Assembly: GCF_014230085.1 (NCBI RefSeq)
Contig: NZ_JACHVB010000035.1
Coordinates: forward strand, 62,001 to 126,000
DNA length: 64,000 bases
Direction: 5' to 3'
Origin: Ruficoccus amylovorans
Lineage (GTDB): Bacteria; Verrucomicrobiota; Verrucomicrobiia; Opitutales; Cerasicoccaceae
The position numbers and the translations under genes were made by a program. The notes below the pieces were generated by a model. It was not told the DNA's origin, made no database searches, and saw only the letters and a list, made by a program, of their open reading frames with translations. Below are positions 25,729 through 33,599 of this stretch, piece after piece. How positions within the stretch are numbered: position 1 is the stretch's first letter; every line of letters begins with the position of its first letter.

Positions 25729-26454
25729 TTACGCCAGGGCAGGGTTGGTCAGTTCGGCTTCACGCCGGAGGGCTTTGGGGAAGAGGACGTTGTTTTCCTT
25801 GTGGACGTGCTGGTGCATGTTCTGCTCCAGGGCGGCCAGCGCGTCATAGAGGGCGCGGAAGGTGTTGCAAGCCCACTCGGGCGGCGTGTAGTCGTCAGTC
25901 AGGGAGCGGAACTGCGCCAGGGCGTCACCCGCGCTGTCGTGCTCGCTCTCCATCTGCGCGATGGGGTTGGCGAGCGAGCCGCAGTGGAACTGTGGCGCGG
26001 CGGTGGCTGTTTCAATCTCGCGGATCATGGGGAAGAGGATTTGTTCCTCCTTCATCATGTGGGCGGTCAGTTCCTCCTGAAAGGCGACGTACACCTCGCG
26101 TATCTGGCGCAGGCGCGGCTCGGTGTCGCCGTGGACGGCGGCCACCTTGCGCGTCATGAAATCGAGGCGCGGCATTTCCTCGCGCAGGTAGGCGTGGTGT
26201 GTGGCCACGATGTGCTCGGCCAGTTCGGTCAGCCGCATGGTATCGGCGTCCACGAAGCGCGCGTCCGCCTGATCTGAGGCCTGAAGCTCGCTCAGGATTT
26301 TGTCGAGGTCGAGACTGCGCTCGGCGCAGACTTGGGCCAGCGGGCGCTTGCCGCCGCAGCAATAGTCGATGCGGTGTTGTTCAAAGACGCGCGAACGGGC
26401 GGGACGCTCCCGCACGAGTTCGCCGACAGTGGTTTGGGCGTTAAGGTTGGTCAT
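25729..26454 (-). CDS. ric: Iron-sulfur cluster repair di-iron protein (RIC/YtfE/ScdA family)
   Basis: A 241-residue cytoplasmic protein. The N-terminal ScdA_N/DUF542 domain contains the signature HRIDYCCGGKRPL (~28-40). The hemerythrin-like four-helix domain supplies di-iron ligands in ATHHAYLREEMP (~84), MKEEQILFP, MESEHDSAGD and HVHKENNVLFPKA. The family repairs Fe-S clusters damaged by nitric oxide or oxidative stress. It lies 45 bp downstream of the NO reductase gene on the same strand, with an NsrR-like regulator divergent from them, which supports an NO-defence role. The length is typical. Confidence 0.93.
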   Translation of the reverse strand: MTNLNAQTTVGELVRERPARSRVFEQHRIDYCCGGKRPLAQVCAERSLDLDKILSELQASDQADARFVDADTMRLTELAEHIVATHHAYLREEMPRLDFMTRKVAAVHGDTEPRLRQIREVYVAFQEELTAHMMKEEQILFPMIREIETATAAPQFHCGSLANPIAQMESEHDSAGDALAQFRSLTDDYTPPEWACNTFRALYDALAALEQNMHQHVHKENNVLFPKALRREAELTNPALA

Positions 26455-26499
26455 GGTTTTACTTGGGTTGAGTGAGAAGCTATGGGAGATGAATGAGGG

Positions 26500-28869
26500 T
26501 CAGTGGCCGGAGGTAGCGGAAACTTCGTCGGCAAAGGCGGGGTCGTCCTCGCTACGAACCGACCAGCCGAAGTGAAGCCCGGCGATGAACCAGCCCAGTG
26601 CCAGGATGCCGACGGCGAAGATGGTGTCGCCGATCACGCGCAGCCAGCGCAGCGTGTCCATGCCTGGCCCCTGGAGGAACTCCGCCGAACGGGCGTACCA
26701 CATGCCGTGGTCCACGCTGGCCACGGTCTGAAGCAGCCCGACCGGCAGGACACTGATTAACACCATCAGGGCCAGTCCCCAGTTGAGCGTCCAGAAGGCG
26801 AACTTGAGCGTGCCGGTTTTCCACTGCTTGTGCTGCGTCAGCCCTTTCAGGCAGAAGAGCGTCAGGCCGATGCCGAGCATGCCATAGACCCCGAAGAGCG
26901 CGGTATGGCCGTGTACGGGCGTGGTGTTGAGCCCCTGCATGTAGTACAGGGCGATAGGCGGGTTGATAAGGAAGCCGAACAGCCCCGCGCCCACCAGGTT
27001 CCAAAACGCCACCGCGACGAAAAAGTAAATGGGCCAGCGGTAGGCCGAGACCCAGCGCTTGGCGCGGGAGAGGGTGAGGTTTTCGTAGGCCTCGAAGCCG
27101 ATCAGTACCAACGGCACGACTTCCATCGCACTGAAGACCGATCCCAGCGCGAGCACGGCGGTTGGCGTTCCGGTAAAGTACAGGTGGTGGAAGGTGCCGA
27201 TGATCCCTCCGAAAAGGAAGATACTGCAACTGAAGAGCACGGCGGCGGTGGCCAGACCGGTTCTGAGCAGGCCCATCCGGGTAAAGAGGAAGGCGATCAC
27301 GACGGTGGCGAACACTTCAAAGAAGCCTTCGACCCAGAGGTGCACGACCCACCAGCGCCAGTATTCGATCATGGCGTAGTGGCTGCCCTGCCCATACATC
27401 AGGCCCGCGCCGTAGAACCCGGCGATAGCGAGCGAACTGATGAGAAAGAGCGCGAGCAGGTTCTTGTGCTCGCCGGGCTGGCGGAAGGCCGGCCACATGG
27501 CGCGGGTCATCAACCCGAGCCACAGGAACAGCCCGACGAAAAGGAACCACTGCCAGAAGCGGCCCAGGTCCACGTACTCCAGCCCCTGATGGCCGAACCA
27601 GTAGCTGGCCGTCAGGCCCATTTCCTGGCGGGTCGAGTACCAGGTGCCAAACAGTGTGCCCAGCACGATGATGAGCAGGCAGACAAAGAGCAGGTTGACC
27701 CCCGTGCGCTGGAACTTAGGCTCGTAGCCGGAGACCGCCGGGGCCATATAGAGCCCCGTCGCCAGCCAGGCGGTTGCGATCCAGAAGATACCCAATTGCG
27801 TGTGCCAGGTGCGCGTCACCGAGTAGGGCAACCACTCCGCCAGCGGAAAGCCGTAAAAGCCTTCGCCCTCAACGCCGTAGTGCGCGGTGATGGCCCCCAG
27901 AATTACCTGGACGACGATCAGCGCCGCCACGACCCAGAAGTACTTGAGGGTGGCCCGCATGCTCGTAGTGGGGCTCAGGGCCAGCAATGGATCGCTTCCC
28001 GGTAATTCGCTGTTTGGCTCCTCCCGGTGTTTGGCCACGGCGTAGTACCAGGCCAGCGCGCCGACCCCGGCCAGCAGGAAGACAAAGCTCAGCACCGACC
28101 ATACGACCACAGACCCTGAGGGCTGGTTCTTAATGAGCGGCTCAGGAGGCCAGTTGTTTGTGTAGGTGATGGGATCGGAGTCCCCGGCGGCCACTTCACC
28201 GTCGGTCGGGCGTTCTGTACCGCAGGCCCAGGCAGCCCAGAAGAAAAAGCTGTTCATCGCGGCCTGACGGTCGGCGTCCTTGACCGTGTGAGCGGGGATG
28301 GCGTAGGCGTCGCGCAGTTCGGGGGGACTCATTTCACCGTCCGCCAGGAATTTCAAATCCGCGTCAAAGCTCTCGGCATCGCCGAAAATGGCCGCGTAGT
28401 ACCGGTTCATGGCGTCGATGGCCGCCGCCCGGTCAGCGGAAACGGTCAGGGTGTCGGTGGTCGCATCGTAGGTGTTGGTGCGATATTCGTCCTTCACTGC
28501 CTGCTCGATCTCGGCACGTTCACCGCCGGTGAGCTGGGCGAAGGGCTTGCCGTAGCTGCGCTGGGAGAGGCGTTCGGCGAAGTAGAGAATCTCCCGATGT
28601 AGCCAGTCCGCCGACCAGTCCGGGGCCACATAGGAGCCGTGCCCCCAGACGCTGCCGAGCTGCTGGCCGCCGATAGACTGCCAGACAGCTTGCCCCTTTA
28701 GGATTTGCTCGCTGGTGGTGACGACGGTCCCGTCCGGCGTGGCGATCTTCTCCGGATAGGGCGGGGCCTTGCGGTAGATTTCCGTGCCGTAATAGCCGAG
28801 CACCGCGAACGAACCGATGAAGACAGCGGCAAAAACCAGCCAGAGCTTTAAATAGGGATTCTTTTTCAT
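26500..28869 (-). CDS. norB: Quinol-dependent nitric oxide reductase, single subunit (qNor)
   Basis: A 789-residue inner-membrane protein that reduces two NO to N2O with electrons from quinol. It starts with one membrane helix (KLWLVFAAVFIGSFAVLGYYG) and a long periplasmic domain resembling NorC but without a CxxCH haem site. That domain includes SIGGQQLGSVWGHGSYVAPDWSADWLHRE (~64-92). A heme-copper-oxidase-like bundle of about 12 helices follows, with the HTQLGIFW and HLWVEGFFEVFATV helices and HGHTALFG carrying the histidine ligands. It is the first gene of the unit that also encodes the RIC protein. Without denitrification genes nearby it probably serves detoxification. Confidence 0.95.
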   Translation of the reverse strand: MKKNPYLKLWLVFAAVFIGSFAVLGYYGTEIYRKAPPYPEKIATPDGTVVTTSEQILKGQAVWQSIGGQQLGSVWGHGSYVAPDWSADWLHREILYFAERLSQRSYGKPFAQLTGGERAEIEQAVKDEYRTNTYDATTDTLTVSADRAAAIDAMNRYYAAIFGDAESFDADLKFLADGEMSPPELRDAYAIPAHTVKDADRQAAMNSFFFWAAWACGTERPTDGEVAAGDSDPITYTNNWPPEPLIKNQPSGSVVVWSVLSFVFLLAGVGALAWYYAVAKHREEPNSELPGSDPLLALSPTTSMRATLKYFWVVAALIVVQVILGAITAHYGVEGEGFYGFPLAEWLPYSVTRTWHTQLGIFWIATAWLATGLYMAPAVSGYEPKFQRTGVNLLFVCLLIIVLGTLFGTWYSTRQEMGLTASYWFGHQGLEYVDLGRFWQWFLFVGLFLWLGLMTRAMWPAFRQPGEHKNLLALFLISSLAIAGFYGAGLMYGQGSHYAMIEYWRWWVVHLWVEGFFEVFATVVIAFLFTRMGLLRTGLATAAVLFSCSIFLFGGIIGTFHHLYFTGTPTAVLALGSVFSAMEVVPLVLIGFEAYENLTLSRAKRWVSAYRWPIYFFVAVAFWNLVGAGLFGFLINPPIALYYMQGLNTTPVHGHTALFGVYGMLGIGLTLFCLKGLTQHKQWKTGTLKFAFWTLNWGLALMVLISVLPVGLLQTVASVDHGMWYARSAEFLQGPGMDTLRWLRVIGDTIFAVGILALGWFIAGLHFGWSVRSEDDPAFADEVSATSGH

Positions 28870-28897
28870 AGCGAAGGGAGGGTTTGTTTGTTAAAAG

Positions 28898-28913
28898 GCA
28901 TTAAAGCATTAAA
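28898..28913. promoter_or_regulatory. Tandem direct repeat, candidate Rrf2 operator
   Basis: GCATTAAA occurs twice in tandem (28898-28905, 28906-28913), continuing into GCTTTCTTTA, in the 107-bp gap between the divergent NO reductase and Rrf2 genes. Position and AT-rich repeat character suit a binding site for the Rrf2 protein, though it is not the enterobacterial NsrR consensus. Confidence 0.4.
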
Positions 28914-28976
28914 GCTTTCTTTACTTCTTTGTGGGCTTGAGATACGGTCTCGTCAATAAATTTTCCGCACAAGCTC

Positions 28977-29426
28977 ATGAAATTACTCTCCGACGCTTCC
29001 GAATACGCCCAGCGGGCCGTCGTCTGGCTGGCCCAGCAGCCGCGCGAAACGTTTAAGCTGCGGGAAATCGCCGACGGCACCCGTGCCGCTCCCGGTTATT
29101 TGATCAAGGCCTTGCAAAGCCTGGCCAAGGCCGGGGTGCTCTCGGCCCAGCGCGGCAGCAACGGCGGTTTTACCCTCATCCGCGACCCGGAGGAGATTTC
29201 CGTGCTGGAGGTGGTCAACGCGGTCGATCCCATTCAGCGCATCCGCACCTGCCCACTCGGGCTGGCCTCGCACGGCACCTGCCTGTGTCCGATGCACAGG
29301 CGCATCGACGACGCCATGGCCGCGATCGAGGAGAGCTTCGGCGCCTCCACCATCGCCGACCTCCTAGCGGAAAAGAGCCCCTCCCGCCCCCTGTGCGACG
29401 CGCTCACCGTCGATAGTCAGGCATAG
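28977..29426 (+). CDS. Rrf2-family regulator, NsrR-like
   Basis: A 149-residue DNA-binding protein. The winged helix (KLREIADGTRAAPGYLIKALQSLAKAGVLSAQRGSNGGFTL, ~27-67) is typical of Rrf2 proteins. Three cysteines, Cys92, Cys102 and Cys104 in TCPLGLASHGTCLCPMH, could hold an Fe-S cluster as in NsrR, although the spacing differs slightly from the E. coli protein. NsrR senses nitric oxide through its cluster and derepresses NO-detoxifying genes. The gene is divergent from a qNor-RIC unit and followed by an NnrS-type gene, which strongly supports this role. Confidence 0.88.
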   Translation: MKLLSDASEYAQRAVVWLAQQPRETFKLREIADGTRAAPGYLIKALQSLAKAGVLSAQRGSNGGFTLIRDPEEISVLEVVNAVDPIQRIRTCPLGLASHGTCLCPMHRRIDDAMAAIEESFGASTIADLLAEKSPSRPLCDALTVDSQA

Positions 29427-29483
29427 GGGTGAGGAGCGGCGCGACGGCTTTACCCTTCCAACCTTCTTATTCCTTGAGCTCCA

Positions 29484-31295
29484 ATGAACGCCCTCAACTC
29501 CATTAACAGCGAAACCTCGTTGCCCGAATTGTTCCGTGCACTGCCGGAGGCCCGGACCGTTTTTAATCGCTATGGCCTGCGCGGCTGTGGCGGTGCGCAT
29601 GGCCCGGCGGAGTCGCTCGGGCTCTTCGCTTCCGCCCACGGCGTGGCGCTGGATGAACTGATCGCGCAAATCCGGCGGTTGGCGGACAACCAGCAGGCCC
29701 GCCGCGAGGCGCGCGAACAACTACGCGCCGACGCCGCTCCGCGCCTGGCTGATGCCATTTACCGGCCCTTTTTCCTCGCGGCCATGACGGTGGTGCTGAC
29801 GGCGGGCGCGGCCTGGGGCGTGCTCCTGCTGTGGAAGATCGGCCTCGGCGGCTCCTTCACCGGTGTCTCCGTGCACGAGGTCAACGCCCACGGGCACGCG
29901 CAGATCATGGGCTGGGTCGGGCTGTTCATCATGGGCTTCGCCTACCAGGCTTTTCCTCGGATGTGGCAGGTGGAGCTGCCCGCGCCTGGACTGGCCGTGG
30001 TCGCCTGGCTGGCCACACTCGCGGGAATCACGATGCGCAGCACCGCCATGATGTTCGCGGACTCGGGCTGGGCGCTGCCCGTCCATCAGGCGGGCGGTGT
30101 GCTGGAGATTCTCGCGGTCAGCGCCTTCGGCGCGCAAATGCTGTGCGCGTTCCGTCGCAGTGAGGAGTCGTTCAAGCCCTACGTCGGCTTCATCTTCGCG
30201 GCGCTGGCCTGCTTTCTGACGCAGGCGGTTTACGGCACCTGGCACATCGATCAGCTCCTGCGGGCGGACAACCGTCCGGACCTGCTCGCGCAGATTGCGA
30301 CCTTTCAGGCTCCCTTGCGCGATTTGCAGGTGCAGGGCGTGGCCATGCTCATGATCTTCGGGGTCGGCCTGCGCATGTTTCCCGCTATTTTCGGGCTGCC
30401 CGAGATCCCCGCGCGCCGGAGCTGGGCCGCGCTGGGCATCCTGCTGGTCGCGCTCGGGCTGGAAATGGGGCTGTTTCTGGCCTACCGATTGACGGGTAAT
30501 CACGCCCTGGCGGCGGCTCTCCTGCTGCCGTGGCTGCTGCTCCCGATTGGAGCCGGATTGATCGTGGTGCCCTGGCGTCTGTGGCGTCCACTGCCGGTCG
30601 GGTCCGAGCGCAGCGCGAAGTTCGTCCGGGTGGCCTTTTTGTGGCTGTTCATTTCCTTTGCCATGCTGCTCTTCTTACCCGTGTACCGGATGGTGAGCGG
30701 GATCGAGTTCAGCCATGCCTACTATGGGGCGATCCGGCACGCTATCACGGTGGGCTTCATCTCGCTGACCATCGTCGGCATGGCGGCCAAGGTCGTGCCC
30801 ACGCTCTGCGGTATTGAGCCGGAAAAACTGCCGCGCTTGTACTGGCCCTTTATCCTGATCAACCTCGGCTGTCTCTTCCGGGTGGTCGCGCAGATCGGGA
30901 CCGACTGGGACCCGGCCTTTTTCAAGGTCATCGGCTTCAGCGGCATGCTGGAGTGGACCGGCCTGGCCATCTGGGCCGGGCACCTTGTCCGGGTCATGCT
31001 CGGACGGGGCCGCTACCGCCAGTCGGCGGAGCCGGATTGGGGGCCCGCCCCCGAGCGCATCGGCCCGGATGACAAAGTGGCCGCCGCGCTGAGCTGGTTC
31101 CCCGAACTGGAGGAGGTCTTCGTCGCTCACGGCTTCGGGTTGGTCAAGCGACCCGTGCTCCGCCGCACCGTCGCCCGCCAGGTGTCGATCCGCCAGGGCT
31201 GTCGGATGAAGGGCGTCGATCCGGAAACTTTTCTCCGGGCACTGAACCGGGCAGTCGAGCATCGTGGGTGTTCTGATTGCTGCTCCGAGCATTGA
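29484..31295 (+). CDS. NnrS-type membrane protein with additional N- and C-terminal domains
   Basis: A 603-residue protein. Residues ~95-510 form about 12 membrane helices with NnrS-like features such as HEVNAHGHAQIMGWVGLFIMGFAYQAFPRMW (~125) and the HAITVGFISLTIVGMAAKVVPTL segment. NnrS proteins protect against nitrosative stress and co-occur with NO regulators. The ends are unusual. Residues ~10-60 (LPELFRALPEARTVFNRYGLRGCGG) resemble ScdA_N/DUF1858 domains, and residues ~525-590 repeat a similar helical domain, ending in a Cys-rich tail (CSDCCSEH). The gene follows the Rrf2 regulator by 57 bp and is probably in the same transcript. Confidence 0.82.
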   Translation: MNALNSINSETSLPELFRALPEARTVFNRYGLRGCGGAHGPAESLGLFASAHGVALDELIAQIRRLADNQQARREAREQLRADAAPRLADAIYRPFFLAAMTVVLTAGAAWGVLLLWKIGLGGSFTGVSVHEVNAHGHAQIMGWVGLFIMGFAYQAFPRMWQVELPAPGLAVVAWLATLAGITMRSTAMMFADSGWALPVHQAGGVLEILAVSAFGAQMLCAFRRSEESFKPYVGFIFAALACFLTQAVYGTWHIDQLLRADNRPDLLAQIATFQAPLRDLQVQGVAMLMIFGVGLRMFPAIFGLPEIPARRSWAALGILLVALGLEMGLFLAYRLTGNHALAAALLLPWLLLPIGAGLIVVPWRLWRPLPVGSERSAKFVRVAFLWLFISFAMLLFLPVYRMVSGIEFSHAYYGAIRHAITVGFISLTIVGMAAKVVPTLCGIEPEKLPRLYWPFILINLGCLFRVVAQIGTDWDPAFFKVIGFSGMLEWTGLAIWAGHLVRVMLGRGRYRQSAEPDWGPAPERIGPDDKVAAALSWFPELEEVFVAHGFGLVKRPVLRRTVARQVSIRQGCRMKGVDPETFLRALNRAVEHRGCSDCCSEH

Positions 31296-31353
31296 ACCGT
31301 GTCTGAAGGCATCTCCCTGCAACTATTCTTTAAAACAGACGTATCCAAATAAC

Positions 31354-31515
31354 ATGACAAAAACCGAAACATCCCCTTCCTCTCCGACCAGCGACCTGGG
31401 CAAGATTCAAGATCGGTACGAGAAACTGCTCGGCTCGTTTCAGCGTGTGCAGCTTGCCACCGCCAGCACGCTGTCCGCACCCAGACGTTCCTTGCAGGCC
31501 CGGATGGTCGCATAG
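31354..31515 (+). CDS. Possible small protein downstream of the NnrS-type gene
   Basis: The ATG at 31354 opens a 53-residue frame (MTKTETSPSSPTSDLGKIQ...) with a polar start and one amphipathic helix (KIQDRYEKLLGSFQRVQLAT). It follows the NnrS-type stop by 58 bp. No family is recognised and no good ribosome-binding site is visible. It may be a genuine small protein of the NO unit or a relic. Confidence 0.3.
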   Translation: MTKTETSPSSPTSDLGKIQDRYEKLLGSFQRVQLATASTLSAPRRSLQARMVA

Positions 31516-31556
31516 GCCGGTGCTCCATTGTTCTGATGGAATCTGCCCGTCTGTTG

Positions 31557-32933
31557 CTAAAACTCGAAAATCACGCTGGTCTGGATGCGATTGTTGCTCG
31601 CATCGGGCTGGTTCATATAGCCGGTTTGCATGTAGCTGTATTCGATGCCGAGCGTCAGATAGGACGTGAGCTGGTAATAGATAGATGTCGAGGCGTTCAG
31701 GTTGATGGAGCGCATGCCCGTGCTCAGATCGGAATCAAGGGGATCGTCGATACCGAAGGCGATATTCCAGTTCAAATCGCTCCACGGAAAAGTCTGAAGC
31801 TGGATCCAGCCTCCGCGAGCCCGGATGGGAACATCTTGGGTTAGGTTGATGGTCTGACCGATCCCGCCGTTGAAGCTGCCCAGGTTGGTACCATACCAGA
31901 CGCTGCCCAGTAGTTTGATCTGTTTATTCCAGTCGAGGGTTGCTGTGAACATGCCGGCGTAGGTATCGAATACGCTCTCGGTACCGCTGGTTTGGTCAAT
32001 CGCCACCTGGCCCCACTGGCCGCTGAGCGCGGTCATCAGGACCCACTCGTCGGAGATATTCCAGGTGTAGGCAATCGCGCCTTCGAAGTTCGGCACGCCC
32101 GAGTCTGAACCGTCAGGCTGCCCGCCACCGTCGATGTCTGTGCTCACCGCCTGGGCGATGGCGCCCGTGATGCTTAGCTTGCCATTCTCATGGGTATTGT
32201 TCCATTGCGCCTTTACCTGTGGGCGACGCGACCAGAGGGCTCCCTGGTTGGCATAGGTGGCGAAGTTGAGCGTGCGGGGGAGGACGACGGAGAGGGCGTC
32301 CCAGTCCTGACCGGCGCGAATGAGCCACTCTTCATTCTCCATCTGCGCGTAAGCCAGTCGGAGCCGGGGAAGGGGAGTGGAGCTGTTGTAATCCCCGTAA
32401 AAATCCACCTCGATTCGCCCGCCGGGCGTCCAGCTCTCCCATTCGGGCCCCTGGATTTTCAGACCCAGACGGGTTTGCCGCGCGGTTATGCTCAGTTGGT
32501 TGTCATCGCCGGAAGTCCTGGGCATGACATAGCGGGCGAAATCGCCATTGAAGACGCGCTGCGTGTCGTAGGCCGCGTCGAGCTTGATGTAGCCGTAAAT
32601 TTCAAAGGCCCAGCCCTTATGCTCGAAGCTGATGTCGGGACTGGACTTCGCTACGGACGCGGAGGCAGACTGGCTGGTGGCGGTGGAGGGCAGTTCAATG
32701 CTGCTTTCTCCCGTCCCTGCCGCACGGGTGTTTTCCATGTTGTCCAACTGGCTGCGCAACATTGCCATCTGCCCTTGCAGCTCGTTGATCACAGCTTGCT
32801 GGGTTTGCAGGGCCTGGCGTAAGGCGAGGATTTCTTCATCCGTGGTCGCGCCAGCTGTCGCGGTTTCGCCGCTGAGGTCGGCGGCTAGAAATAGCCCTGT
32901 CACAAGCGTAATGAGTAAGGTTTTGGTATGCAT
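31557..32933 (-). CDS. DcaP-like outer-membrane porin
   Basis: A 458-residue protein with a signal peptide (to about residue 22). A short coiled coil (EEILALRQALQTQQAVINELQGQMAMLRSQLDNME, ~34-68) resembles the trimerising stalk of DcaP porins. The barrel begins at EIYGYIKLDAAYD (~111) and contains alternating amphipathic strands to the C-terminal residue Phe (SVIFEF), the usual BAM recognition end. DcaP-type porins admit small, often anionic solutes. The substrate here is unknown, and the neighbours on either side give no strong hint. Convergent with the NO-defence unit. Confidence 0.82.
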   Translation of the reverse strand: MHTKTLLITLVTGLFLAADLSGETATAGATTDEEILALRQALQTQQAVINELQGQMAMLRSQLDNMENTRAAGTGESSIELPSTATSQSASASVAKSSPDISFEHKGWAFEIYGYIKLDAAYDTQRVFNGDFARYVMPRTSGDDNQLSITARQTRLGLKIQGPEWESWTPGGRIEVDFYGDYNSSTPLPRLRLAYAQMENEEWLIRAGQDWDALSVVLPRTLNFATYANQGALWSRRPQVKAQWNNTHENGKLSITGAIAQAVSTDIDGGGQPDGSDSGVPNFEGAIAYTWNISDEWVLMTALSGQWGQVAIDQTSGTESVFDTYAGMFTATLDWNKQIKLLGSVWYGTNLGSFNGGIGQTINLTQDVPIRARGGWIQLQTFPWSDLNWNIAFGIDDPLDSDLSTGMRSINLNASTSIYYQLTSYLTLGIEYSYMQTGYMNQPDASNNRIQTSVIFEF

Positions 32934-33599
32934 GTGGAGGCTATTATTTGGGGGGCGGGTGGAGTAAATGATTAAGCACGCAACGCTCGCCGTGTGTCGA
33001 ATGATGGGAAGCGAAGTGTCATCCTATTAGTCCGGTCAGAGACGGAGGAGATTTAGCCTAAAGTGAGGGATAAAGTAACTAGGAACACCCGGTCATTCGA
33101 CTGGGCAGACCACGGTCGTGGAGTCAATCGCCACCGCGCGTCTCCCACGGAACGTCGCCTGCCTAGAGCGTTTCAAATAAAGTCGTAGCCGTCACAAAAT
33201 GGCCGAATGGCTAAATGATTAAATGGTTAATTGTTATTTCCTACGTTCGGAATCCAACAATTAACAATTAGCCATTTAGCTATTCAAAGTATGTGGCTAC
33301 AGTATTTTTTTAAACGCTCTAAACTTATGCTACGCACTTGAAACGAGGGACTCGTGCGCACGAGGAATTTTGCTGCGGACGCCTCGGATGGGGCGTGGGC
33401 GCGTGCTGAGATAATAACGACGTAGTGCCGCGCCTATGGCTCTCACCCCACCGTGCGCGGCACCACTTTTATCCCTTCTTGTCACATCAAGGCATCGATC
33501 TAGTGGTAGTCTTAAACGCTATATCGGTTAGAGCTATGTCGATGCCAGTGATGATCGTTTATATGCCCATGTATCGCTTGTTCGTATATGACCGTATGA
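32934..33599. other. Intergenic region with MITE-like copy 2
   Basis: A 666-bp gap between the minus-strand chemoreceptor stop and the porin start. The only recognisable structure is the palindromic element at 33164-33321. The remainder shows no supported gene. An open frame at 33425-33625 has no ribosome site or natural composition. Confidence 0.5.
33164..33321. mobile_element. MITE-like palindromic element, copy 2
   Basis: A 158-bp element matching copy 1 (16090-16247). TAGAGCGTTTCAAATAAAG and its mirror end (TTTAAACGCTCTA) form the terminal repeats. The interior from GGCCGAATGG to TTTCCTACG is identical to copy 1. The right half carries more substitutions (around AGCTATTCAAAG). Ends are again TA...TA. 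No coding capacity. Confidence 0.78.
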
